A DNA stretch of 64,000 nt from JBCBGF01 sp038526915 (GTDB taxonomy: Bacteria; Pseudomonadota; Alphaproteobacteria; Rhodobacterales; Rhodobacteraceae). Both the position numbers and the translations under genes were made by a program. This document shows, piece after piece, positions 34,641 through 43,185 of the stretch. The notes under the pieces were generated by a model that had not been told where the DNA came from, made no database searches, and worked only from the letters and a program-made list of their open reading frames with translations. The first letter of the stretch is position 1. Every line of letters starts with the position of its first letter. Location of the stretch: positions 62,001 to 126,000 of the forward strand of contig JBCBGF010000002.1 of NCBI GenBank assembly GCA_038526915.1, given 5' to 3'.

Positions 34641-35798
34641 GTGGCCCGCATCGCAGCTTTCGCATTCGACATCTCCGAAGCCGCTCAGATTAGGCGGATC
34701 CATAGTTTGCAGGCCTTGGGTCACGATGTTGCGTCGCTGTCCTTTCGCCGTGAGAACATGAACGCGGGCTTCCAACCTGATTGGCCGGATGTGCCATTGG
34801 GCGTCACCCGAAACGAAAGCTTCCTGCGGCGGTTTGTGCAGCTTGGGCTGGGTCTGGTGCGGGCGTGGCGGGGTCGTGAGGGGTTGGAGGGCAGTGACGT
34901 CTGGATCGCGCGGAACTTCGATCTGTTGGTCATTGCAGCGATCCTGCGCCGCCTCATGGGGCGCAGGGATGTGCAACTGGTCTACGAATGCCTCGATATT
35001 CATGGGCTTTTCACCCGTGCTGACATGGTCGGCCGCGCCATGCGGTGGGCCGAACGGCGCGCGTTGGCGGGCACCGATCTGTTGATCGTGTCCTCGCCTG
35101 GATTTCTGACGCAGTACTTTGAGCCGATCCAAGGCTATCGCGGGGCCAGCACGCTGATCGAAAACAAGCTTTGGCTCGGAACCCAGCCGATATCCCGGCC
35201 AAAACAGCGCGGAGCGCCCTCTGAGCCGCTGGTTCTGGGCTGGGTCGGGTCACTCCGGTGCGCGGTTTCGCTGGAGATACTGGCAGGGGTTGCGCGCAGC
35301 CTGGGCGACGCGGTTCAGATCTCACTCAACGGCAATGTTCACAGGCACGCCGTCCCCGAATTTGACCGAATCCTGAGCGACCATCCCAACATCCACTACG
35401 CTGGTCCCTATCAATATCCTGACGATCTGGCAGCGATCTATGGCGCTTGCGATTTGGTCTGGGCGCAGGACCTGTGGCAGCAGGGCGCAAACAGCGATTG
35501 GCTGTTGCCCAACCGGATCTATGAGGCGAGCTATTTCGGTTGCCCGTCCATCGCCGTATCTGGAAGCCAGACGGGGTTGAAGGTGCGCGAGGACGGGTTG
35601 GGCTTTGTGGTAGATGCGCCGGATGCCCCGTCTTTGATTGCCTTACTCAAACGCCTGACGCGGGATGAGATCGGTGCGGCAGGGCAGCGCCTTCTCGACC
35701 GCCCAGAGGGCGATTTTCGTCTGACGCAAGAGGCGCTGGCGAAGGCACTTGAGCCGGTTCTGGGTGGCGGCGTGCATGATGCCCAACGCGCCGCGTAG
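34641..35798 (+). CDS. Glycosyltransferase (GT4-like), exopolysaccharide locus
   Basis: A 385-residue cytoplasmic protein starting with GTG (MARIAAFAFDISEAAQIRRIHSL). A GT-B-like layout is suggested by VYECLDIHGLFTR in the first domain and by VLGWVGSLRC with YEASYFGCPSIAVSGSQTG in the second, the usual nucleotide-sugar pocket. It is the first gene of the polysaccharide locus that runs to 47 kb. Donor and acceptor sugars cannot be predicted. Confidence 0.8.
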   Translation: MARIAAFAFDISEAAQIRRIHSLQALGHDVASLSFRRENMNAGFQPDWPDVPLGVTRNESFLRRFVQLGLGLVRAWRGREGLEGSDVWIARNFDLLVIAAILRRLMGRRDVQLVYECLDIHGLFTRADMVGRAMRWAERRALAGTDLLIVSSPGFLTQYFEPIQGYRGASTLIENKLWLGTQPISRPKQRGAPSEPLVLGWVGSLRCAVSLEILAGVARSLGDAVQISLNGNVHRHAVPEFDRILSDHPNIHYAGPYQYPDDLAAIYGACDLVWAQDLWQQGANSDWLLPNRIYEASYFGCPSIAVSGSQTGLKVREDGLGFVVDAPDAPSLIALLKRLTRDEIGAAGQRLLDRPEGDFRLTQEALAKALEPVLGGGVHDAQRAA

Positions 35799-36164
35799 AA
35801 AACGGCTTGTATGATTCGAACATTCGTTAGATCGATTGGATCGGCTTTGAGTTAAAAAAGTTCAAAAAATGAACATTTCGGTCGGAATTGCGGCAGCCGA
35901 TCTCTAACCTGCAGGAAATTCGCAGTTATCGCGCGCGTGGCGAACAGAACCCCACAAATTGTATCAAATGCAGTCCTGTCCCTACATGTGGCGGGGTCGT
36001 CCAGAGATCGGGGTAAATGTCGGTGAATTGCGTGGCTGTTGGGCTGTGCTCTCATAAGCGGAATGTCGCCTGCCCGAAAAATATCCCCAGTTTGTGCTGC
36101 ACTTGCGAAAAGAACTTTGGCAGGTTTGCGGCGACGGTGGGGGCCCACGTTAGGGGATGGGCTC
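35799..36164. other. 366-bp intergenic region upstream of the ExoY-like gene
   Basis: This AT-richer stretch probably contains the promoter for the primer transferase gene. The only clear structure is the palindrome at 35860-35874. Short open frames on both strands here have no recognisable similarity and no good ribosome binding site. Confidence 0.5.
35860..35874. promoter_or_regulatory. Inverted repeat, operator candidate for the polysaccharide locus
   Basis: GTTCA-AAAAA-TGAAC is a perfect inverted repeat with an A5 spacer, in an AT-rich segment about 290 bases upstream of the ExoY-like start. Its symmetry suits a dimeric regulator; the protein is unknown. Confidence 0.35.
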
Positions 36165-36881
36165 ATGTCTTCCATAGACCAGAGCGGCACAGCAGATGGC
36201 GACCACGTTGGTTCGGTATCTGTCTGGCAAAGTGACGTTGGTTCGGTATCTGGTGCGCCACGTTTGGCTGTGGGCGGTTTGGTCAAGCGGGCGGTAGATA
36301 TCGTCTGCGCGGCGACCATCCTGATTGTACTGTCGCCGCTGCTGCTATTCACGGCTGCCGCGATACGCCTGTCCGGCGCGGGCCCGGCCTTTTACGGGCA
36401 TGAGCGGGTTGGTCTTGGCGGGCAGACGTTCCGCTGCCTCAAGTTCCGGACGATGCATCTCGACGGTGACCGGATCTTGCGTGACCACCTCGCCCGTTGC
36501 CCCGATGCAAACAAGGAATGGCATGACACGCGGAAACTGCGCCAGGACCCGCGTGTGACGCCCCTGGGCCGTGTGCTGCGTGAATACAGCGTCGATGAGC
36601 TACCGCAGCTGGTAAACGTCTTGCGGGGCGATATGAGCCTTGTGGGCCCCCGTCCGGTTGTTGCGGCGGAACTGTCGCGTTATGGGGCGGCTGCACGCCA
36701 CTATGTGACCGCGCGCCCTGGGATCACCGGTCTGTGGCAGGTCAGCGGGCGCAGCGATGTGGGTTACGCCGAACGGGTCGCCTATGATGTGCGTTACGTC
36801 ACGGGGTGGAGCCTGCTAGGCGACGTCGTCATCCTGCTGCGCACCTTGCCCGCCGTCTTAGGGGCAAAGGGATCGTACTAG
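36165..36881 (+). CDS. Undecaprenyl-phosphate sugar transferase (ExoY/WbaP type)
   Basis: Starts polysaccharide repeat-unit assembly by moving a sugar phosphate from a nucleotide sugar to undecaprenyl phosphate at the inner membrane. The 238-residue product has KRAVDIVCAATILIVLSPLLLF (membrane hairpin), FRCLKFRTM, VDELPQLVNVLRGDMSLVGPRPV and RPGITGLWQVSGRSD, all hallmarks of the family. The start at 36165 (MSSIDQSG) is chosen over an upstream ATG because family similarity begins near residue 35. The N-terminal linker contains an in-frame 18-bp direct repeat. Its stop overlaps the stop of the convergent glycosyltransferase. Confidence 0.92.
   Translation: MSSIDQSGTADGDHVGSVSVWQSDVGSVSGAPRLAVGGLVKRAVDIVCAATILIVLSPLLLFTAAAIRLSGAGPAFYGHERVGLGGQTFRCLKFRTMHLDGDRILRDHLARCPDANKEWHDTRKLRQDPRVTPLGRVLREYSVDELPQLVNVLRGDMSLVGPRPVVAAELSRYGAAARHYVTARPGITGLWQVSGRSDVGYAERVAYDVRYVTGWSLLGDVVILLRTLPAVLGAKGSY
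36205..36252 (+). repeat. 18-bp in-frame direct repeat in the ExoY-like N-terminus
   Basis: ACGTTGGTTCGGTATCTG occurs at 36205-36222 and again at 36235-36252, a 30-bp period. It duplicates the VGSVS peptide in the disordered N-terminal linker, probably a small tandem duplication. Confidence 0.9.
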
Positions 36882-37957
36882 GCCGCCCGCGCCCGGGCGC
36901 GCGCCGCGTGCAGGATTTCGCAGAACACCTGATACTGCCGGTCTGGATCGATCTCAGGCCGCGCGGCATAGGCGCGTGCGGCGGCAGACAGCTCGCCGTG
37001 GCGCGCGTCGTCGGACCATACCGATCGCACGGCGTCGACCCACTCCTCCAATGGGGCGTCATAGTCGAGCGTCAGGCCCCCAGGCCCAATCGCCTCAGGC
37101 AGGCCGCCGCGCGTCGATCCGATCACCGGGATACCGCTGCAATGCGCCTCGGACGCGACCCGGCCCCAGGCTTCGGCCCACCGGCTGGGGGCAAGCACAA
37201 GACGGCTTTGCCCGTAGACGCTGCGCATATCGCCGGTGCGGTGGATGAAGCGGATATTGGCATAAGAGGCAATGCGAGCCTCGAAGACGGCCAGCGCGTC
37301 TGCATCGAAGACCCAGCTTTCGACGAACAGGAACGGAATTTCGGGAAAGGCTGCGGCGATCTCGATCGCGCGGTCGACGCCTTTTTCGGCCACCGGGTTT
37401 ATGAAGCTGACGACTTCACCGCTGCTGCGCGTTTCGTAAAGGGCGCGGTTGATCGTGGGCGGAATGACCGTCGCGGTGATGCCGTAGCGTTGGTTATAGG
37501 TGTCCGCGGTGAACTGCGAGTTGGCGATGAATTTGGCGTCGGTGAGGGCGCCCAGATCGCCGCCCAGCTCATGAAACTCGACGTTGCGCAGGTAAATCAC
37601 GACGGGCACACCGTGCGCGCGGAAGGCCGTGGCGATCGGGACCGTTCCGTGGCACTGGACCACGGCCACGTCGGGCGCGATCTTACGGACCAGGCCTGTC
37701 ACTTCACGCGCCGGGTCCCATCCGCGATAGACCGCGTAGCCGTGGCGCATGTCACGGACCACACCGCCGCGCTGCGCCTTCAGCCGCGCGCGCGCCGCCA
37801 ACCCGAACCAGCCATCGCCGTAAAGCGGCGCCAGAACAGACGGGGTATGGCCATCGCGCACAAGACGCGTTGCCAGATCGTGAGTGCTGCTTTGCACCCC
37901 TCCGCTATCTTCGGGTGGATAGCCGTTGCCCCCGGCGAAAACCACATTCAGGCCCAT
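36878..37957 (-). CDS. Glycosyltransferase family 4
   Basis: A 359-residue GT-B glycosyltransferase. The N-terminal MGLNVVFAGGNGYPPEDSGGVQSSTHDLATRL acceptor-domain start and the C-terminal APSRWAEAWGRVASEAHCSGIPVIGSTRGGLPEAI donor site with the EX7E-type acidic motif are typical of GT4. The ATG at 37957 follows open frame that lacks similarity. It should add a sugar to the lipid-linked repeat unit. It is convergent with the ExoY-like gene (stops overlap) and divergent from the next glycosyltransferase. Confidence 0.88.
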   Translation of the reverse strand: MGLNVVFAGGNGYPPEDSGGVQSSTHDLATRLVRDGHTPSVLAPLYGDGWFGLAARARLKAQRGGVVRDMRHGYAVYRGWDPAREVTGLVRKIAPDVAVVQCHGTVPIATAFRAHGVPVVIYLRNVEFHELGGDLGALTDAKFIANSQFTADTYNQRYGITATVIPPTINRALYETRSSGEVVSFINPVAEKGVDRAIEIAAAFPEIPFLFVESWVFDADALAVFEARIASYANIRFIHRTGDMRSVYGQSRLVLAPSRWAEAWGRVASEAHCSGIPVIGSTRGGLPEAIGPGGLTLDYDAPLEEWVDAVRSVWSDDARHGELSAAARAYAARPEIDPDRQYQVFCEILHAARARARAA

Positions 37958-38118
37958 GGAGGCACCTCTGACGTTGGGGATGGCGTGATGGGCATCGTAC
38001 CTGGGTTGGAGAGCGCCCAATTTCCGTCGCATTGTCGACATCTTGTCGTTGACCGAGCGCCCCCAATCGCCAACATTGGCGGTGGGTCGGGGACATGGTT
38101 TGTTGGGGTGACAACCAC

Positions 38119-39084
38119 ATGACCGCTTCTGTTTGCGTAATCATCGCTGCCTACAATGCGGCGGACACGATTGGTCTGGCGGTGCGTTCCGCGCTGGCCC
38201 AGCGTGAAGTGGGTGAGGTGATCGTTGTGGATGACGCCTCCCACGACGGGACTGGCCAGGCGGCCACGGATGCCGCACGCGGTGACAGCCGCCTTCTGGT
38301 TCTGCGCCAGCCGCGAAACACCGGGCCATCGGCCGCGCGCAATCACGCGCTGGCGGCAACCTCGATGCCCTATGTGGCGGTTCTGGATGCAGACGACTAT
38401 CTCCTGCCGGGTCGCTTTGCCCATCTGCTGGCCATCCCTGGCTGGGATCTCGCGGCAGACAATATTGTGTTCGTGCCCGAAAACGATGCCGGAACCCGGC
38501 AAGCCGTCCCCGATGCACAGCCTGTGATTGCCAGCCTCACGCTTGAGGATTTCGTGATGGGCAACCTCACCCAAAGCGCAACACGGCGCGGGGAGCTTGG
38601 CTTTCTCAAACCCGTCATCCGCCGCAGCTTTCTTGAGGATCACGGGTTGAAGTACGACCCGGTGATGCGCCTTGGCGAAGACTATGACCTTTACGTCCGC
38701 GCTTTGCTGAAAGGCGCGCGGTTCCGCCTGTCGCATCGGATTGGATATGCGGCTCGGGTCCGGCCCGGATCGCTGAGCGGGCTGCATTCGACCGATGATT
38801 TGGGCGCGCTTCTTGCGGCCACCGAAGGCCATCTGGTGGCCGCCGCGCGCAGCCCGCGCGACCAGGCCGCGATCACCGCCCACCAGCAACAGATCCGAAA
38901 CAGGTATCTGTTGCGCAGTTTCCTTGATCGCAAGGCCGAGGCGGGCATCTCCGGTGCGCTGCGCTTTGCGCTGTCCGCGCCTGCAAACATGATGCCGATC
39001 ATGGCGGGTGTGATGCGTGACAAATGGGCGGCGCTGCGCGGCGCTCAGGCGGCCAGCCCGGAAGGGCGCGCGCTGCTGGGCTAG
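38119..39084 (+). CDS. Glycosyltransferase family 2
   Basis: A 321-residue GT-A glycosyltransferase. SVCVIIAAYNAADTIGLAVRSAL begins the Rossmann-like domain, VVDDASHDGT binds the nucleotide, VAVLDADDYLLPGR provides the metal-binding DxD, and LGEDYDLYVRALL supplies the probable catalytic acidic residue. It is soluble and probably acts on the cytoplasmic face of the membrane. It converges on the polymerase gene with 5 bases between stops. Confidence 0.88.
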   Translation: MTASVCVIIAAYNAADTIGLAVRSALAQREVGEVIVVDDASHDGTGQAATDAARGDSRLLVLRQPRNTGPSAARNHALAATSMPYVAVLDADDYLLPGRFAHLLAIPGWDLAADNIVFVPENDAGTRQAVPDAQPVIASLTLEDFVMGNLTQSATRRGELGFLKPVIRRSFLEDHGLKYDPVMRLGEDYDLYVRALLKGARFRLSHRIGYAARVRPGSLSGLHSTDDLGALLAATEGHLVAAARSPRDQAAITAHQQQIRNRYLLRSFLDRKAEAGISGALRFALSAPANMMPIMAGVMRDKWAALRGAQAASPEGRALLG

Positions 39085-39089
39085 GGATA

Positions 39090-40298
39090 TCATCCGTGCC
39101 CCCGGGATGCGGAATAGATCACGGCGGCGATGATCAGGACCGCTTGCGGCGTGAACTGATGGAAGACGGGCACCTCGATAGGGGTGATCGAGACCAACAT
39201 CACCACGCAGGCAAACATCAACGCGTCGAGCGTGTTATGGCTGGTTAGTGCCCGGCCTGCGCTTAGAACGATTGCCGCCCCTAGAAGAACGGTCTGGATC
39301 AGAACACCGATGAGGCCGATTTCCACGGCATTCGACAGATAGGTGTTATGGAAGTTAAAGCCGCTGCGGCTCGCGATGCCGAAGGCCTGCCAAATGGCCT
39401 CAGCCGTTGGGTTTCCAGGCACCCAAAACGCTTGATAGCCGAGGCCCAGCCAAGGCTTTTCGCGGATGTAATCAACGGCGATCAGCCACAAATCGGTGCG
39501 GCCAGTCAGCGTGACATCCTTGCCAGTGGCATTAAAGAACATCGCCGCCAGGGCATCCGCATGAAGGGTCGCAAGAAGCAGGACGTAGGACCCGGCCAGG
39601 GCTAGAAAGGCTGTCAGCACCACCCGTGTGCTTACCCGCATCCGACGCATGACCTGGACCGCTAGAAACGCGCAAATCCCGATCGGCAAGTAGCCCAGCG
39701 CGCTGACCGATTGGGCGAGAATCATGGCCGCGATGCAAATGGGCGCGGCCGCGGCGGCCATCAGACGCAGCGGGCCGGGGACGGTTCGGGCTGCCGCAAT
39801 GCCAATCGACAATAGGCTTGCCAGGGCCGCAGCCCAGGCCATCGCATTCTTGCTGTCATACAGGCCGACGAGGGCGCCTGTGTCAGCGCGCACATGGCCA
39901 AACGCCAAGCTGAGCACGACGCTGGCTGTCAGCGCTGCCCATAAAACCAAAAGGAACCCGGTTTGGGGCATGCGCGCGGCCAGGACCACCGCGATCAGGA
40001 ACGTCGCCAGAAGCTGAATCCCGGCCCGGAGCGACGCCCCCGGCAACTCGGACCACAGCATAGACAGGACACAGAAAACTGGGAGGACAAGCACCCATCG
40101 AAATCGCCAGAGATCGGTGAGCGTCTGGTTTGGCCGGGTGGCAAGGATACCCATGCCGAAGAGCAAGAACACCAGCGCGGCTTTCGTGTGAAAGACAGGC
40201 ACAAAGACAAGCGCCGCCAAAGCCAGGGCGGCCACTGGGGCTTCGATGTCTGAGATCCGACCGCCGAACCGGCCAAACCCGTCTGCGGTTATTGCCAA
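39090..40298 (-). CDS. O-antigen ligase/polymerase family membrane protein (Wzy or ExoQ type)
   Basis: A 402-residue integral membrane protein with about ten to twelve spans. The periplasmic loop contains NATGKDVTLTGRTDLW and IREKPWLGLGYQAFWV, the conserved Wzy_C/O-antigen ligase segment. In an ExoY/ExoP-type locus it is the most likely repeat-unit polymerase. It reads opposite to its neighbours, and a large inverted repeat lies directly upstream of its start. Confidence 0.85.
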   Translation of the reverse strand: MAITADGFGRFGGRISDIEAPVAALALAALVFVPVFHTKAALVFLLFGMGILATRPNQTLTDLWRFRWVLVLPVFCVLSMLWSELPGASLRAGIQLLATFLIAVVLAARMPQTGFLLVLWAALTASVVLSLAFGHVRADTGALVGLYDSKNAMAWAAALASLLSIGIAAARTVPGPLRLMAAAAAPICIAAMILAQSVSALGYLPIGICAFLAVQVMRRMRVSTRVVLTAFLALAGSYVLLLATLHADALAAMFFNATGKDVTLTGRTDLWLIAVDYIREKPWLGLGYQAFWVPGNPTAEAIWQAFGIASRSGFNFHNTYLSNAVEIGLIGVLIQTVLLGAAIVLSAGRALTSHNTLDALMFACVVMLVSITPIEVPVFHQFTPQAVLIIAAVIYSASRGHG

Positions 40299-40584
40299 AA
40301 CGTGCGCCTTGATACGTTCGCCGGGCCCGCGTCACTGCCATTCGCGGAGAGGGATGCCGCTGGGAGAGTGAAACTGTCGAATGGCATCGCGGGCCCGGCT
40401 CAATGAACCATGCCACTAAAGGGAGCAAATGCGGCAACTCTTGGGCGCGGGCGATGTGGGGCACGGATCGGCGATAACCCGCTCAATCGCCGGAGTGGGA
40501 AAAAATGATTGTGGGTCAATGGGTAAGCCCGGTAGAGTATTCATGGGCGGTGGGCGTTCCTTCTGGGTGTGAGAGCACTGAGCC
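40299..40584. other. Divergent promoter region with a large inverted repeat
   Basis: The 286-bp gap separates the polymerase gene (minus) from the two-domain glycosyltransferase (plus). Apart from the inverted repeat at 40320-40399 it holds no gene. Any promoter for the polymerase would have to overlap or lie beyond the repeat. Confidence 0.5.
40320..40399. repeat. Large inverted repeat upstream of the polymerase gene
   Basis: The arm GCCGGGCCCGCG (40320-40331) pairs with CGCGGGCCCGGC (40388-40399) without mismatch. A second stem, TGCCATTCG (40336-40344) with CGAATGGCA (40378-40386), continues inside it after a small asymmetric bulge, leaving a 33-base loop. Twenty-one base pairs in total is far more than a typical operator. 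No T-run follows, so it is not a standard terminator. Confidence 0.85.
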
Positions 40585-42771
40585 TTGCCTAAAACGTCCC
40601 CTTCCGAAGAAGACCCTGTTGTCACGCGTCCGACGGTGTCCGTCGTGATGGCCTCCCACAACGCTGCGCCCTATATCGGCGCGGCGATTGCAACAGTCCT
40701 TGGTCAAAGCCTGTCTGATCTGGAACTGATCATCTCTGACGATGGTTCAACGGACGGGACCGTCGCAGTCGCTAATGGGGCGGCGGTTCGGGATCCTCGG
40801 GTGAGAGTGCTGGAGCACGCGACACCAACTGGTCCGGGTGCCGCGCGCAACCGGGCACTGAAGGTCGCCCGTGGGCATTGGGTTGCGATCGTGGACGCCG
40901 ACGACCTACTTCATCCGCTACGGTTTGAACGCATGCTGGCGGATGCGGATGAAGCCGACGTTGTTGCCGACGATCTCGTCCGCTTTGGGGCGCAGGACGG
41001 GCAACGGCTGTTGGAAGGTCTCGCGTTGGAGGCCCCGTGGACGCCCGACGCCCATGACCTGCTGGCAGCCGAACTCGCGGACCCACCCGTGCCTGTGGGG
41101 TATCTCAAGCCGATCATCCGCGCCACGGCCCTTGCAGGCCTGTCTTACTGCGAAGAAATGACGGTTGGGGAGGATTTGGATTTGCTGCTGCGCGTCGCGC
41201 TGAGTGGCGCGCGCGTCAAGATCGTGCCGGAGGGCTATTACCTGTATCGTCGGCACCCGGGATCGACCTCGCACAGGCTGTCTGCTGGAGATGTGGCGGG
41301 CATGGCTGTGGCGGCTGCAGATCTTCTGGCGCATGCAGGTGTGACCCCAAAGATAAGAGACCTGATCGGTAGCTGGTGCGAGCGCCTGGACCATCAACAC
41401 GCTTTCGCCCAACTGCTCGGGGACCTTAAGGCCGGTCGCATGCTGTCCGCTGGCCAGACGATGGCCCGAAAACCTGACCTTTGGTCGGACCTGCAACTGT
41501 CGGTGCGAGAGGGGCTCGCGCGACGTCTCAAGGGCAAGGGGGCACCGCGGGGACGGGCGCCGATTTCGCTGCCACAGGATGCCGATGCCTCTACCCCCGC
41601 CGCTGCGGCGCGGATTGTGGCGTTGACCGGCCACGGCACAGCGCGTCTGCGTGTTGAGGGTCGGGCGGGGCTGGAAGCGCTGTGTTTTGTTCCTGGCTGG
41701 ACCGAGGCCGAACTGATTGCGCCCAAGGGCGGTTGGAGCGCGCGGGAGGCGAGCGTAATCGCGGCGCTGCCCTGGCCGGTGTCTATGCAGCCGTTGGAAG
41801 TCAATGACCGTCTCGTTCATGTGCGCACACCAACCTATCGCCGTCCTCAGGGTTTGCGTCGGGCCTTGCAATCACTTGTCGACCAGACCCATCAGGACTG
41901 GATCTGCGATGTGTTTGACGACGATCCCGAGGGGTCTGCTTACGGCGTCGTGCGCGCACTCGCCGATCCGCGGGTCCGCTATCACCACGTCGCGACACGC
42001 CTGTTTGCGGCGGGAAATATCAATCGCTGCTTTTCCCGTGCCAACCCGCACGGTGCCGCGTATTTTTGCATGCTGGATGACGACAGTATGCTTTTTTCGA
42101 CCTACCTGTCCGAGAACATCCGGGTGGCACAGGCTCATGATGTTCAGCTTGTCTTCCGCAACCAACGGGTGGAGCACAATCCGGGAACGGCGCACGCATC
42201 ACTCTCGCGCGGGGGGCTGCTGGATAAGCGGCTGACGGAACGGGTCTACGGGGCGGATCATTTTCGCCTGGCCATCATTGCCGATGTCGGCGTGTCAAAC
42301 GGTGGGCTGTTCTGGTCGCACAAAGCGCAGTCGGATCTGCAGGTTCGTACCTCCTGTTCGGTCACGCTTCAGGAGTATTACAGGACCATGGCCATTCAGG
42401 AACCGATCCTGGTGGCAATGGATCCGCTGCGGACATGGGCCGATAATGGTTCCCAGTCGCGTCGCGATGAGGGTCAGGCAGAAGGCTGGCTCAGACGTGA
42501 GCTTGTCTTGAAGGCGACAGTGGCCCGTTTGAGGCGTGAGGTTTGGCAGACCGCACCAAAACCCTTGCGCGCCGGCTATCTTGAGGACGACGCGTTTTCC
42601 TATCCGCGCGCCGAACGTGCGCGGGGGCTGGTGAAGTCGGGCCTGCGGCTTTCGGTCGGCGGGGCCCTGTCGCCGCTGGAAATTGCGCGGCTCGCGGCTG
42701 TGGGCGCAGTCATCCGCGTCTTTGGCTGGACTGGCGTGCGGCGGATCAGTGGCCTTGTGCGGGGCAGGTGA
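40585..42771 (+). CDS. Two-domain glycosyltransferase (tandem GT2)
   Basis: A 728-residue protein with two GT-A modules. The first (about 15-240) has SVVMASHNAAPYIGAAI, ISDDGSTDGT, VAIVDADDLLHPLRF and VGEDLDLLLRVAL. The second (about 408-640) has VHVRTPTYRRPQGLRRALQSL and FCMLDDDSMLF. A less conserved linker separates them. The likely start is TTG at 40585, since no ATG or GTG lies earlier in frame without a stop. It could add two successive sugars. Confidence 0.8.
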   Translation: MPKTSPSEEDPVVTRPTVSVVMASHNAAPYIGAAIATVLGQSLSDLELIISDDGSTDGTVAVANGAAVRDPRVRVLEHATPTGPGAARNRALKVARGHWVAIVDADDLLHPLRFERMLADADEADVVADDLVRFGAQDGQRLLEGLALEAPWTPDAHDLLAAELADPPVPVGYLKPIIRATALAGLSYCEEMTVGEDLDLLLRVALSGARVKIVPEGYYLYRRHPGSTSHRLSAGDVAGMAVAAADLLAHAGVTPKIRDLIGSWCERLDHQHAFAQLLGDLKAGRMLSAGQTMARKPDLWSDLQLSVREGLARRLKGKGAPRGRAPISLPQDADASTPAAAARIVALTGHGTARLRVEGRAGLEALCFVPGWTEAELIAPKGGWSAREASVIAALPWPVSMQPLEVNDRLVHVRTPTYRRPQGLRRALQSLVDQTHQDWICDVFDDDPEGSAYGVVRALADPRVRYHHVATRLFAAGNINRCFSRANPHGAAYFCMLDDDSMLFSTYLSENIRVAQAHDVQLVFRNQRVEHNPGTAHASLSRGGLLDKRLTERVYGADHFRLAIIADVGVSNGGLFWSHKAQSDLQVRTSCSVTLQEYYRTMAIQEPILVAMDPLRTWADNGSQSRRDEGQAEGWLRRELVLKATVARLRREVWQTAPKPLRAGYLEDDAFSYPRAERARGLVKSGLRLSVGGALSPLEIARLAAVGAVIRVFGWTGVRRISGLVRGR

Positions 42772-42843
42772 GCGTTGAAGGCGCGACGGTCAGTGCTGCC
42801 TAGAGGCTTAAAGACGAACGAACGATCCCTCTGAGAGGGCGAT

Positions 42844-43077
42844 TTACGGCCCTTGGGTCTCTGCCCGGCGCGCGGTCTTATCTGCCTGGTCCGCGCGTTG
42901 ATCGCGCGTCATCACCGAAACGGTCACAAGCCACGCAGCATAGGCCAGTTGCAGCACGCCGAGGACGACAATCACCCTCAGGGCAATCGCGCCAGCGCCA
43001 TGCCCCTGTGCATAGGCCATCCATCCAAACGCGGCTGCCGCCACCACGTTGATCAGAAAAAAGACCGCCAATCGCAT
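42844..43077 (-). CDS. Small membrane protein, possibly ExoX/PsiA-like
   Basis: A 77-residue protein with two predicted membrane spans (about 3-25 and 32-55) and a charged cytoplasmic tail. Size, two-helix topology and position in a polysaccharide locus recall the exopolysaccharide production repressors ExoX and PsiA, which act against ExoY. Sequence similarity is too weak to be sure. It stands alone, upstream of the Wzc-like gene in opposite order. Confidence 0.55.
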   Translation of the reverse strand: MRLAVFFLINVVAAAAFGWMAYAQGHGAGAIALRVIVVLGVLQLAYAAWLVTVSVMTRDQRADQADKTARRAETQGP

Positions 43078-43185
43078 ACAAACCGCCTATGTCGCAGCTG
43101 CCCCTACCATAGCTGAGGCTAGACAGGTGCTTTGGCGATAATATGCCGGTTCTAAGGCCCTTTCGTCAATCGGCGCGCCGGACCG

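Noticed and set aside
35852..35870. CtrA binding site (TTAA-N7-TTAA)
   Set aside because: The first TTAA is present but the second half-site is CAAA.
36806..38122. 438-residue plus-strand frame
   Set aside because: Covers the minus-strand family 4 glycosyltransferase, which has clear motifs.
37948..39093. 381-residue minus-strand frame
   Set aside because: Opposes the plus-strand family 2 glycosyltransferase with its conserved DxD.
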